A stretch of 62,351 nt of DNA from Shackletoniella antarctica (GTDB lineage: Bacteria; Cyanobacteriota; Cyanobacteriia; Phormidesmidales; Phormidesmidaceae): contig QBMN01000002.1 in NCBI GenBank assembly GCA_003241845.1, forward strand, positions 1-62,351, given 5' to 3'. Position numbers and translations under genes: made by a program. Below the pieces are notes generated by a model. That model saw only the letters and a list, made by a program, of their open reading frames with translations, did no database searches and was not told the DNA's origin. Below, one piece after another: positions 53,994-62,351 of the stretch. Numbering within the stretch: the first letter of the stretch is position 1; the number at the start of each line of letters is the position of its first letter.

Positions 53994-54593
53994 TTATGCA
54001 GCAGCGAGGTTGCTGGCGGCAAAATCCCAGTTGACGACGTTCTTTAAGAAGCTATCGATGTAGTCAGGGCGCTTGTTTTGGTAGTCGAGGTAGTAGGCAT
54101 GCTCCCACACATCCATGGTCATCAGGGGCACCTGCCCGGCGGTGAGGGGGTTGTCGGCATTTAGGGTTTTGGTCACCTTGAGGGTGCCGTTGTCGAGCAC
54201 TAGCCAGGCCCAGCCGCTGCCAAACTGTGTGCCCCCGGCGGCCTTAAATTCTTCGGCAAACTTGTCAAAGCTGCCAAAGTCGGCGTCGATTTTGGCGGCC
54301 AGGTCACCGCTGGGCAGGCCACCGCCACCGGGCTTGAGAGAATGCCAGTAGAAGGTGTGGTTCCAGGCTTGGGCGGCGTTGTTGAACACGGCCTGTTTAG
54401 AGCTGTCGCCTGCGATCGCCTTGATCACGTCTTCAATCGGCTTGCTGTCGTGGTCGGTGCCCTTGACGGCATCGTTGTACTTGCTGACGTAGCTAGCATG
54501 GTGCTTGTCGTGGTGAAACTCTAGGGTGCTTTTGGAAATGTAAGGCTCCAAAGCATCGTAGGCGTAGGGTAGCGGAGACAATTCGTAGGACAT
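53994..54593 (-). CDS. sodB: Superoxide dismutase (Fe/Mn family)
   Basis: LPYAYDALEPYISKSTLEFHHDKHHASYVSKYN; MTMDVWEHAYYLDYQNKRPDYIDSFLKNVVNW. Confidence 0.97.
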   Translation of the reverse strand: MSYELSPLPYAYDALEPYISKSTLEFHHDKHHASYVSKYNDAVKGTDHDSKPIEDVIKAIAGDSSKQAVFNNAAQAWNHTFYWHSLKPGGGGLPSGDLAAKIDADFGSFDKFAEEFKAAGGTQFGSGWAWLVLDNGTLKVTKTLNADNPLTAGQVPLMTMDVWEHAYYLDYQNKRPDYIDSFLKNVVNWDFAASNLAAA

Positions 54594-54707
54594 GAGGGCT
54601 CTTTGGGGGTATCTACAGTTACACCATAAAACTTTACTTCAGCAAAAACTATCCCCCTGGGGTGGAGGGGGATAGGCCTCACCCCAGAGACAACTCAGGA
54701 TTTCGCC

Positions 54708-55196
54708 TCAGGCTTCGATTGCCACAAGCTCAATATCAAAAATCAGGGTCTCCCCCGCTAGGGGGTGGTTGGCATCGAGGGTGACTTCGGCCTCTGATAA
54801 ATCAGTCACCATGACCGGCACCGTCTGACCCGCAGGCCCCTGGAGCTGGAGCTGCAAACCCACATCGAGGGGAATATCGGCGGGAATCTGTTGGCGCTCG
54901 ACCACCATGACCATCTCGGGCTGGCGGGGGCCGTAGGCACTTTCAGCAGGAATAACCTCGGTTTTGGCATCGCCGGGGGTCATACCCACCACCGCCGCCT
55001 CAAAGCCCGGAATCACCTCGCCGTTGCCAATGGCAAACTGGAGCGGGTCGCGATCGCGCGATGAGTCAAACACCGTGCCATCTTGCAGCTTGCCAGTGTA
55101 GTGAATCGAAACGCTGTCGCCGGTTTTTGCCTGGGTCATAGAATTCTGGGTCATGGAACTATCCTTGCAGTGAATGGGAGCTTTTCTATAGGTCAC
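54708..55196 (-). CDS. FKBP-type peptidyl-prolyl isomerase (SlyD-like)
   Basis: GDSVSIHYTGKLQDGTVFDSSRDRDPLQFAIGNGEVIPGFEAAVVGMTPGD; DANHPLAGETLIFDIELV. Confidence 0.95.
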   Translation of the reverse strand: MTYRKAPIHCKDSSMTQNSMTQAKTGDSVSIHYTGKLQDGTVFDSSRDRDPLQFAIGNGEVIPGFEAAVVGMTPGDAKTEVIPAESAYGPRQPEMVMVVERQQIPADIPLDVGLQLQLQGPAGQTVPVMVTDLSEAEVTLDANHPLAGETLIFDIELVAIEA

Positions 55197-55302
55197 GGTC
55201 TTTCTTCCCCACGCTAGCGGGCATTTTGTGGAACCCTAAAAATACTAGAGATTTTCCTAAGGTTTCAGGTCGACCACCAGGGGCGAGGCCATCAACAGAG
55301 AC

Positions 55303-56205
55303 ATGGATGATAGAAGCATGGATGAGGCGACCGACCAAACTAGACCCAACGTTTGGCTGAGAGAGTTTCAGGCTATTTTGCAGGGGGCGGTAGGGGGCTT
55401 TTTATTTGGCATACCTTCGCTATACACCGTAGAAGTATGGTCAATTGGCGAAGCCACAACCCCCCGCTGGCTGCTGCTGGTGCTGACGGTCACCCTGGTG
55501 GGGGTGGGGCTGCTCACCCAGGTGGAAGGGTTTCGCCAGACCCTCAGTCTGCACCCCCTTGAAGCTTTTTTAGAGACCATTGAGGCGGTGGCCATTGGAA
55601 CAGTGTGCGCGACCCTGGCGCTGGTGTTGCTGTGCCGCATCACCCTCGATACCCCGCTGTCAGAGGCCCTGGGCAAGGTGGTGTTTGAGACTGTGCCCTT
55701 TTCCCTCGGGGTGGCCCTAGCGCGATCAACCCTCCAGGGCAATCGGGGGCGCGATCGCCGCACCACGGCACCTATATCTCGACGGCTCAGCTCTTTTAGC
55801 CGCGTTAACCTGCGCGATGCCCTAGTAGATTTTGACGCCGCGCTGATCGGCGCGGTGCTGATTGCCTTTAGCATTGCCCCCACCGAAGAGGTGCCCCTGC
55901 TGGCTTCATCGCTACCGCCCCTGTGGCTGCTGCTAATTCTGGCTGCATCCCTGGGGCTTTCCTACGCCATTGTGTTTGCCTCGGGCTTTGCCGATCGCGC
56001 CGAGCGGCGGCAGCGGGGGCTGCTGTTTAGCCCCATTACCGAGACCCTGGTGGCCTACCTGGTGGCGCTGCTAGCCTCGGTAGTCATGCTAGTGCTGTTT
56101 CAGCAACTCAACCCCAGCGACCCCTGGTCAGAGTGGCTGAGCGATGTCTTAGTTTTAGGACTTCCGGCCTCCATTGGCGGGGCCGCAGGGCGTATTCTTA
56201 TCTAA
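55303..56205 (+). CDS. TIGR02587-type integral membrane protein
   Basis: FQAILQGAVGGFLFGIPSLYTVEVWSIGEATTPRWLLLVLTVTLVGVGLL; multiple TM; followed by a TIGR02588-like ORF. Confidence 0.85.
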   Translation: MDDRSMDEATDQTRPNVWLREFQAILQGAVGGFLFGIPSLYTVEVWSIGEATTPRWLLLVLTVTLVGVGLLTQVEGFRQTLSLHPLEAFLETIEAVAIGTVCATLALVLLCRITLDTPLSEALGKVVFETVPFSLGVALARSTLQGNRGRDRRTTAPISRRLSSFSRVNLRDALVDFDAALIGAVLIAFSIAPTEEVPLLASSLPPLWLLLILAASLGLSYAIVFASGFADRAERRQRGLLFSPITETLVAYLVALLASVVMLVLFQQLNPSDPWSEWLSDVLVLGLPASIGGAAGRILI

Positions 56206-56651
56206 TGGAGTCTCCTAACTATCCCGACGGCCCCCCCGACAGCGCAACCCATAACGAGTCTCAAGATCGCCTTACCCAGCGCTCTGCCGCCGAGTGGGTC
56301 ACGTTTACCGTGGCGGCGCTGATTTTGCTGGGGCTGGTGGGGCTAATTTTCTTTGACTGGCAAACCAACCAAAACCGCCCCCCAGCGTTTGCGGTGGCGG
56401 TGTCGGAGGCGGTGCGCGTCACCGATGGCCGCTACTACGTGCCCTTTGCCATTACCAACACCGGGGGGCGCATTGCCCGCATGGTGCAGGTGACCGCCGA
56501 ACTCGATATCGCGGGTGTCGATGAAGAAACTGGCGAGCAGCAAATTGACTTTCTCTCGGGCCACGAAACCAAAGCGGGCAGTTTTGTCTTTACCCACGAC
56601 CCCCAGGTAGGAGATTTAGTCGTGCGGGTAGCCAGCTATCGACTACCGTAA
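56205..56651 (+). CDS. TIGR02588-type protein; start overlaps previous stop (TAATG)
   Basis: AAEWVTFTVAALILLGLVGLIFFDW; EETGEQQIDFLSGHETKAGSFVFTHDP. Confidence 0.85.
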   Translation: MESPNYPDGPPDSATHNESQDRLTQRSAAEWVTFTVAALILLGLVGLIFFDWQTNQNRPPAFAVAVSEAVRVTDGRYYVPFAITNTGGRIARMVQVTAELDIAGVDEETGEQQIDFLSGHETKAGSFVFTHDPQVGDLVVRVASYRLP

Positions 56652-56663
56652 GATTCGTTTGGG

Positions 56664-57644
56664 ATGGAGCGCACGACCGAGGGCCTCCCTCAACTACAAC
56701 AGGGGAAACGGATGCTCGGCTACGTTGTAATTTTGCTGGCGACGGTTTGCTTTGGTGCCCAAAACCTGATCACGCGGGTGTTGTTTACCCCCTCTAGTCT
56801 GTGGGGGGTAGTAGAGGTCGGCGGCTTTGTGGAGCCTACCCTGCCCAACTCGTTTTTGCTGATGTTTATGCGCATGGTGGTGGGGGTGCCGCTGATGGCG
56901 CTGCTGCTGCCGCCGGTATATCCCCCTATGTGGAGCGATCTGCGCCGATTAGGATCGCCCAACTACCGCCGCGAACTCTACCTGGCTCTGGTGGGCGGAG
57001 TGCTGATGTTTTCGTACCTAGCGCTGCTATATGTGTCTGTGGGGCGCATTGCAGCAGGTATCGCACTGACCTTATTTTTTACGTTCCCAGTTTATACCGC
57101 TTTACTAGACTGGTACTGGTTTGGCCATCGCCCTAGCAACCGCCGCTGGGCCATCTTGGGGTTGATTTTATTGGGTAGTGCGCTGACTGTTCCCCTGGGC
57201 GGGGCGGCGGTTGAAAGCTGGCTGGGGGTAACCTTTGGCCTGGCTTCAGGTGTAGTGTACGCCTTCTATACTGTGGCGGCCCAAAAAGCCTTTGAAACCT
57301 TTCACCCGGTGCCGTTTACAGGCATCAGCTTTGCGGTGACGCTGGTGCTGTCGGCAGCTAGCCTGCTGCTGTGGCCCGGAGACCTCGAAGGGCTGCTGTG
57401 GCCAGCGCTGTGGGTGGGTGGGCTGCTGTCGGCGATCGCCACCCTCACCGGCCACGTGCTCAATAATCTAGGCATTCGTAGCGTAGGGGCCACCGCCGCC
57501 TCCATGCTGGGGGCCACCAACCCGGCTCTAACGGCGGTGCTGGCCTGGGGCGTACTGCAAGAACAGCTGTCTTTAGTGCAGGTGTTAGGGGTGTTACTGG
57601 TCACCGTCAGCGTTGGTTTGCTCAGCCTCACCAAGCCGTCCTGA
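56664..57644 (+). CDS. DMT/EamA family transporter
   Basis: Ten hydrophobic segments; VILLATVCFGAQNLITRVLF; ATAASMLGATNPALTAVLAWGVLQEQLS. Confidence 0.92.
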   Translation: MERTTEGLPQLQQGKRMLGYVVILLATVCFGAQNLITRVLFTPSSLWGVVEVGGFVEPTLPNSFLLMFMRMVVGVPLMALLLPPVYPPMWSDLRRLGSPNYRRELYLALVGGVLMFSYLALLYVSVGRIAAGIALTLFFTFPVYTALLDWYWFGHRPSNRRWAILGLILLGSALTVPLGGAAVESWLGVTFGLASGVVYAFYTVAAQKAFETFHPVPFTGISFAVTLVLSAASLLLWPGDLEGLLWPALWVGGLLSAIATLTGHVLNNLGIRSVGATAASMLGATNPALTAVLAWGVLQEQLSLVQVLGVLLVTVSVGLLSLTKPS

Positions 57645-57676
57645 TATCTCGCAGCCTGGACAGCTTGGCCAGATGC

Positions 57677-58402
57677 CTAAATCTGATCGGGGTCGATACC
57701 CTGGGCCCTCAGCAATTCGGCCAGGCGATCGGCCCGCTGGCGCTCTTGCTCAGCCCGCTGGCGCTCTTGCTCGGCCCGCTGGCGCTCTTGAACCGCTTGT
57801 TCATCTCCTAGCTGCAGGAGGTTACCCGCCTGGTCTTGCCAGCGCAGCCAGGTATCTTGGCGACCCTCAAACTCTCCTTGCCAGAGGGTGAGGCCCAAAC
57901 CAACCTGCTCAAGCCAGGTATCGGCAATCTCTGAATAACACACCCCTCGCAGCTCAAACAGGTATAGGGTTTGTTCTCCTAGCTGGTGGCTGGGATCATA
58001 GACCACGTAATAGCTTACCCGCATCTGTTCGTAGATCCGCAGCTTGTCGGTTAGCTCATTGCCCACCTGGTTAGAGACTACCTCGATCGCAATTTCAGGG
58101 GGCTTGCCAAAGTTCCACACCATGTAGCAGCGATTGGGCTTCTCCCACCAGGCCTCGGGCACCTGCACATTAAAGCTGACAAACACATCAGGCACAATCG
58201 CTGGTTGACTAACAGCGTGATAGATACCTACATTTGCCTCAGCCAGAAAAACCCTATCAGTGAGCGCACTATACAGCGCACTCACCAACAGCCGCTGCTG
58301 CTTAGCCGACGCGAAGTTATCCACCGGCGTATCATCCTCAGTGATGAACAGGCTAGGATCGGGAAAATCAATTTCGTCGGCGATAACAAGCTGGTCGACC
58401 AT
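57677..58402 (-). CDS. Uma2 family (DUF820) protein with C-terminal (ERQRAEQ)n tail
   Basis: VVSNQVGNELTDKLRIYEQMRVSYYVVYDP; C-terminal 7-aa repeats. Confidence 0.92.
   Translation of the reverse strand: MVDQLVIADEIDFPDPSLFITEDDTPVDNFASAKQQRLLVSALYSALTDRVFLAEANVGIYHAVSQPAIVPDVFVSFNVQVPEAWWEKPNRCYMVWNFGKPPEIAIEVVSNQVGNELTDKLRIYEQMRVSYYVVYDPSHQLGEQTLYLFELRGVCYSEIADTWLEQVGLGLTLWQGEFEGRQDTWLRWQDQAGNLLQLGDEQAVQERQRAEQERQRAEQERQRADRLAELLRAQGIDPDQI
57731..57790. repeat. 21-bp tandem repeat encoding ERQRAEQ heptads
   Basis: GCCCGCTGGCGCTCTTGCTC(A/G) x ~3. Confidence 0.9.
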
Positions 58403-58981
58403 AGGGCGCGCTCTACTCTACCGAAACTTGCTTCTCATTCTAGCGGCGAGACAGTCTAGCGGCGAGACAGTACGGCTGAGAGAATTACGGCGCTAGACTC
58501 CCCCCAACCAGCTAAGGCCTGTCTACAGCGACTCAAGATCGCTAGGGAACGAATTATCCAAAATTTGGCCGAGGTTGAAAGGACAATCGCTGGGCAATTG
58601 TGAGGGTTCAAGGGCATTCCGCGCCAAACCAGGGTGGGAAGGCTTAGGTGCATTTGCTTGGGTGCCTTTGACTGAGAGCATCGTGCAAAGACTGCCAGAA
58701 GAAGGCCAACCCGAGTTTTAGAATTTGCCCACGCCCTGCACCAAACCCCAGCTTAGAGAAGCCGGGTTGTTGCCCTCGGCACCCAGAGACCGGATTTCTG
58801 TGCTTGTGCCAAGGCTTGCTGTTGTAGCTCAAAATAAACCCGGTCTCAAACCCTACCGACAGCAGATGCCCCGTCCGAGAGTCCAGGGTTCTACGCCACT
58901 AGCCACAGCTCTTGTTATCTCCACAGAACCCTGGGGGCTGCACCCCAACAGCTCTACTACAATAAAAAACACTCCCGTAGG

Positions 58982-60277
58982 GTGGGCACCGCCCACCACC
59001 CCACCATGGCCCCACCACTCAACTCGCCACCCAACACCCCAGAAGCCGAGTTTTTGCGGACGGTGCTGGCCCAAATAGATAAAACCAGGGAAGACCCGGA
59101 ACTTGTCTTCGATTTATTTCGCGCTGATCTAGATAAGTTGAATGAAGCCTTACTTGAAAGACTACCTCAGGTTTTTGAAGAACTTCTAGTAGAAGAAAAG
59201 CCTTCAAAAATTGCTGCTCTTTTCAAAATTTTTGGTGAACGACTTCAGGAATTTACTCTCGACAATCGAGAAATCAATATTGAAATCAGCATCGCTGCAT
59301 ACCAATCTGCCTTGAAAGTCTTCACCCGCGAAGCATTTCCTCCGCAGTGGTCGATGACCCAAATTAACTTAGGCTCTGCTTATGGCAATCGTATTCTGGG
59401 CAACCGCGCGGTGAACCTGATAGATGCAATCGCTGCCTACAAATCTGCTTTGCAAGTTATAACCTGCGACACCTTTCCTAAAGATTGGGTACTAAAACAT
59501 CAGAGTAATTTTCTCAACAATATTCTCCACATGCTGGAGGGCTATAAAATTGTTTTGGAGGATCATTTGCTCACCCTGGAGGGTTATGGGCTTGCCCTGG
59601 TAGACTACGAGTCTGCCGAAAACTTCGCCGAAAACTTAAATGAACTCATTAGCAATTTGCAGGAAGCCCAGTCAAGAGATATTCTAAGGGCCATAGCCTA
59701 TGTCACTGCCAATGATGCCCTTGGCTTCGCCCTTGACTATCGCTACGGCCTAAACTACGACCCCACTGATCTTGCCCAGGCTGCTGCTGCCTATCACCGA
59801 GCTGCTGAAGCCACCAAGCAAGAATCTGATAAGGTTCTCTACTACGAAAAAGCCGCCGATAGCCTCTACCAGCTGGGCGTCGCCCTCACCCAAGACGGCT
59901 AGTGGTACGAGGGCCTTGCCGCCCTCGAGACCAGCCACGCCACCTACCGCGATGCCCACAGCCGCCTGGGTCGCGCCGACGCCCTGCAACAGATGGGCCG
60001 CACCCACTACCTGATGAGCAACTTCGACAAAGCCCGCATTCACTTTCGCGACGCCCTGCGCCTGTACGCAGCCGAAGCCAGTTTGCCCGGCCAGGCCGCC
60101 TGCCATGCCGGGCTGGGTAGACTGATGCTGCGGCTCAACTTTGTAGACGACGCCATTGCCGAACTGCACCAGGCCTGCGCCCTCTACACCCAGCTCGACG
60201 ACCAGGCCCGCCTGGCCGAAGTGCAGCAGGTCTATGACCTGGCTCAAAAAGTCCAAGCCAAACAGCCCGTCGCCTAG
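58982..60277 (+). pseudogene. TPR-type protein interrupted by an in-frame TAG at 59900-59902
   Basis: ORFs 58982-59902 and 59993-60277 are in the same frame; ...GVALTQDG*WYEGLAALETSHATYRDAHSRLGRADALQQMGRTHYLMSNFDKA... Confidence 0.8.
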
Positions 60278-60283
60278 TTTTCC

Positions 60284-61549
60284 TTGCGGGATCAGCCCAT
60301 GAACATCATTGACAACCTGCTGCGCGACGGCGACAACCTCTACGACCAGTGGAACCTGACCGACATTCCTTTTGCAGAAAGCGCCGAAAAGCTTGATCGC
60401 CTCGCTCAGGTATTTACCGGGCGCGAGGCGGAGCTGAGCCAGGTGGTCAACCTGCTGCGCAGCCGCGATGCCAAGTCAATTCTCGTCTACGGCTGGATTG
60501 GCATTGGCAAAACCGCCTTTGTGCGCCTGTTGCTAGAGGGACTGAAGCGCAACCTGGGGGATCGGGTGCTTACCGCCCGCATCAAACTAGAGGCCAACAC
60601 CGACCTCTCCACCGCCGCCCTGATCGCCCTGGCCCGCGAAATGCCCAACGACGAGTGGGCCCAGTACCAGCTCAACCGCATGGGGCTCAGATCCAGCCTG
60701 CCCCTGCGCAGTCGCAAGACCACCGCTGGAGGTAAATTGATTTTTGAGGGCACTGTCGAAGAGTCTACCGTCGCCCCCGAAGCACCTCAGTTCCCCACCC
60801 TGAGCTTTGAAGACCTGCTTGATCGCGCCCTGCAAAAACATGAGCGGGTGATCATTGCGATCGACGACCTCGACAAACAAGACCCCGCCCGCGCCCGCCA
60901 GTTGTTGCTCAATGCCCAGGGGCTGCTCAAGGGGCGGGCCTGGTTTTTGCTCACCGGGCACCCCAGGGGCATCACCCACGACTACCTGATCAGCGATCGC
61001 GGCCTGTTTGACCTGTCCCTGAAGCTCGAACCCCTCGACCCCGACACCAGCTACGCCATGCTGGTCAAATAGCTCAACAGCGCCCGCCGCCGCCCGATCA
61101 CCAACCCCAACCCCGCGAATCCGGCGGCGGTGCATCCTTTCACCCCAGAGACCGCCCGCGCCCTGTGCGCCGTGGCCGAGGGGGTGCCCCGCTGGCTCAA
61201 CCGCTACAGCAGCTACATTTTGCTCAAGGCCGCCGAGCTAAAAGCGCCCCAGATCGACGAAGACACCCTGCAAGTGGGCCTGGCCTACGCCCGCAACCAG
61301 CTGCGCGGCCAGGCCGGCCTCACCCCCCAAGATTACTATCTGCTCGACCTGGTGCTAGAGAAGGGCGCCATCTCCGACGACAGCATCACCCTCGACGAGC
61401 TAGAGCGCCTCAAGGCCGAAACCTTCAACGAGATTCTCCCCCGCCTCGACAAGCTGGTGGAGTTTGACCTACTCAAGCGCATGCCCACCGAGCGAGCCAC
61501 CGAATACGCCCCGGTGCCTCTGCTAGAGGACGAGCCTGAGGACGCCTAG
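60284..61549 (+). pseudogene. AAA+ (AAA_16/Orc-like) ATPase with winged-helix-like C-terminus, interrupted by an in-frame TAG at 61070-61072
   Basis: Walker A VYGWIGIGKTAFV, Walker B RVIIAIDDLD; ...SYAMLVK*LNSARRRPITNPNPANPAAVHPFTPETARALCAVAEGVPRWLNRY... same frame. Confidence 0.8.
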
Positions 61550-61638
61550 CATCGTAGGGCACTGCCCAGCCCATTTGGGAAAAAGGTTGCAAGCCCTCAC
61601 CTGAGAACAATCCTGCCGTATCTTTGCCCAGCATATCT

Positions 61639-62328
61639 CTAAGACTGAACTACCTCTTGTGCCGGGCTGACCACAGGGGTAACCTTCGCTGAGGGGCAGA
61701 GATCGGCCAGGTCACACATACCGCATTTGGGATTGCGGGCATTGCACACCGCCCGCCCGTGGTACACCAGGCGAATCGACCAGTTCTCCCAGTCGGGCTG
61801 GGGCAGCAGCTTCATCAGATCGCGCTCGATTTTGACCGGGTCGCTGAATTTGGTCAGCCCCAGCAGGTTGGTGATGCGCTTGACGTGGGTATCTACCGTC
61901 ACCCCGCCATTGATGCCAAAGCCGTGGGCCAGCACTACGTTGGCGGTTTTGCGGGCCACCCCCGGCAGGGTGACGAGATCGTCCATGCGGGGGGGCACTT
62001 CGCCGTTGTACTCGGTAATGATCCGCTGACAGGCGGCGCGAATATTCTTGGCTTTGTTGCGGTAGAAGCCGGTAGATTTCACCAGACGCTCTAGGTCTTC
62101 TATGTCAGCCTCAGCGAAGGCGTAAACATCGGGGTAGGCGGCAAACAGGGCCGGAGTCACCAGATTCACCCGCTCATCGGTACACTGGGCCGCCAGCATG
62201 GTGGCGATCATCAGCTGTAGCGGGTTCTCAAAATCTAACGAGCAGGGCGCGTTGGGATACAGCCGTTTAAGTCGAAGGAGCACCTCTAGCGTCCGCTGTT
62301 TCTTAGAAGCTCGCCGCTGGTTGGGCAT
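61639..62328 (-). CDS. nth: Endonuclease III
   Basis: PFQLMIATMLAAQ-like region, LPGVARKTANVVLAHGFG, C-terminal CNARNPKCGMCDLADLC Fe-S cluster. Confidence 0.97.
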   Translation of the reverse strand: MPNQRRASKKQRTLEVLLRLKRLYPNAPCSLDFENPLQLMIATMLAAQCTDERVNLVTPALFAAYPDVYAFAEADIEDLERLVKSTGFYRNKAKNIRAACQRIITEYNGEVPPRMDDLVTLPGVARKTANVVLAHGFGINGGVTVDTHVKRITNLLGLTKFSDPVKIERDLMKLLPQPDWENWSIRLVYHGRAVCNARNPKCGMCDLADLCPSAKVTPVVSPAQEVVQS

Positions 62329-62351
62329 GGGTGGACGGGGGGGTGTAGATG

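Noticed and set aside
58403-58980. Possible small ORFs (58456-58653, 58644-58832)
   Set aside because: No ribosome-binding site or domain; region contains repeated 'AAACCCGG' type intergenic sequence.

Overview
This 62 kb window is a chromosomal segment from a filamentous-type cyanobacterium. The evidence is psbA, HetR, SLH/OprB iron-uptake porins, an HpsJ-like protein and abundant GCGATCGC (HIP1) octamers; taxon placement is inference. Most of it is ordinary housekeeping sequence: psbA, gltD, nadC, sodB, ftsH, nth, ugd, one tRNA-Thr. The best candidate for something unusual is at 46.9-48.7 kb. There, hetR lies downstream of a same-strand ORF (48372-48683) encoding a short protein with a signal-peptide-like N-terminus and three RGSGR pentapeptides, i.e. 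a PatX-like morphogen precursor with three copies of the signal. Other points of interest: (i) an adjacent TPP-enzyme/SSADH pair that looks like the cyanobacterial 2-oxoglutarate decarboxylase TCA bypass rather than acetolactate synthase; (ii) a type III GS, Fe-ADH, ALDH and nearby class I amidotransferase set that could form a gamma-glutamylated amine pathway; (iii) three coding frames each interrupted by a single in-frame TAG (GGDEF-EAL, a TPR protein and an adjacent AAA+ ATPase); (iv) a ~60-70 bp dispersed intergenic palindromic repeat present six times; (v) a MITE-like insertion upstream of psbA flanked by 15-bp direct repeats; (vi) a VNTR that contains the stop codon of a membrane protein gene; (vii) tandem iron porins with near-identical N-terminal halves. 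Everything here was read by eye from sequence and the ORF track; no searches were run.
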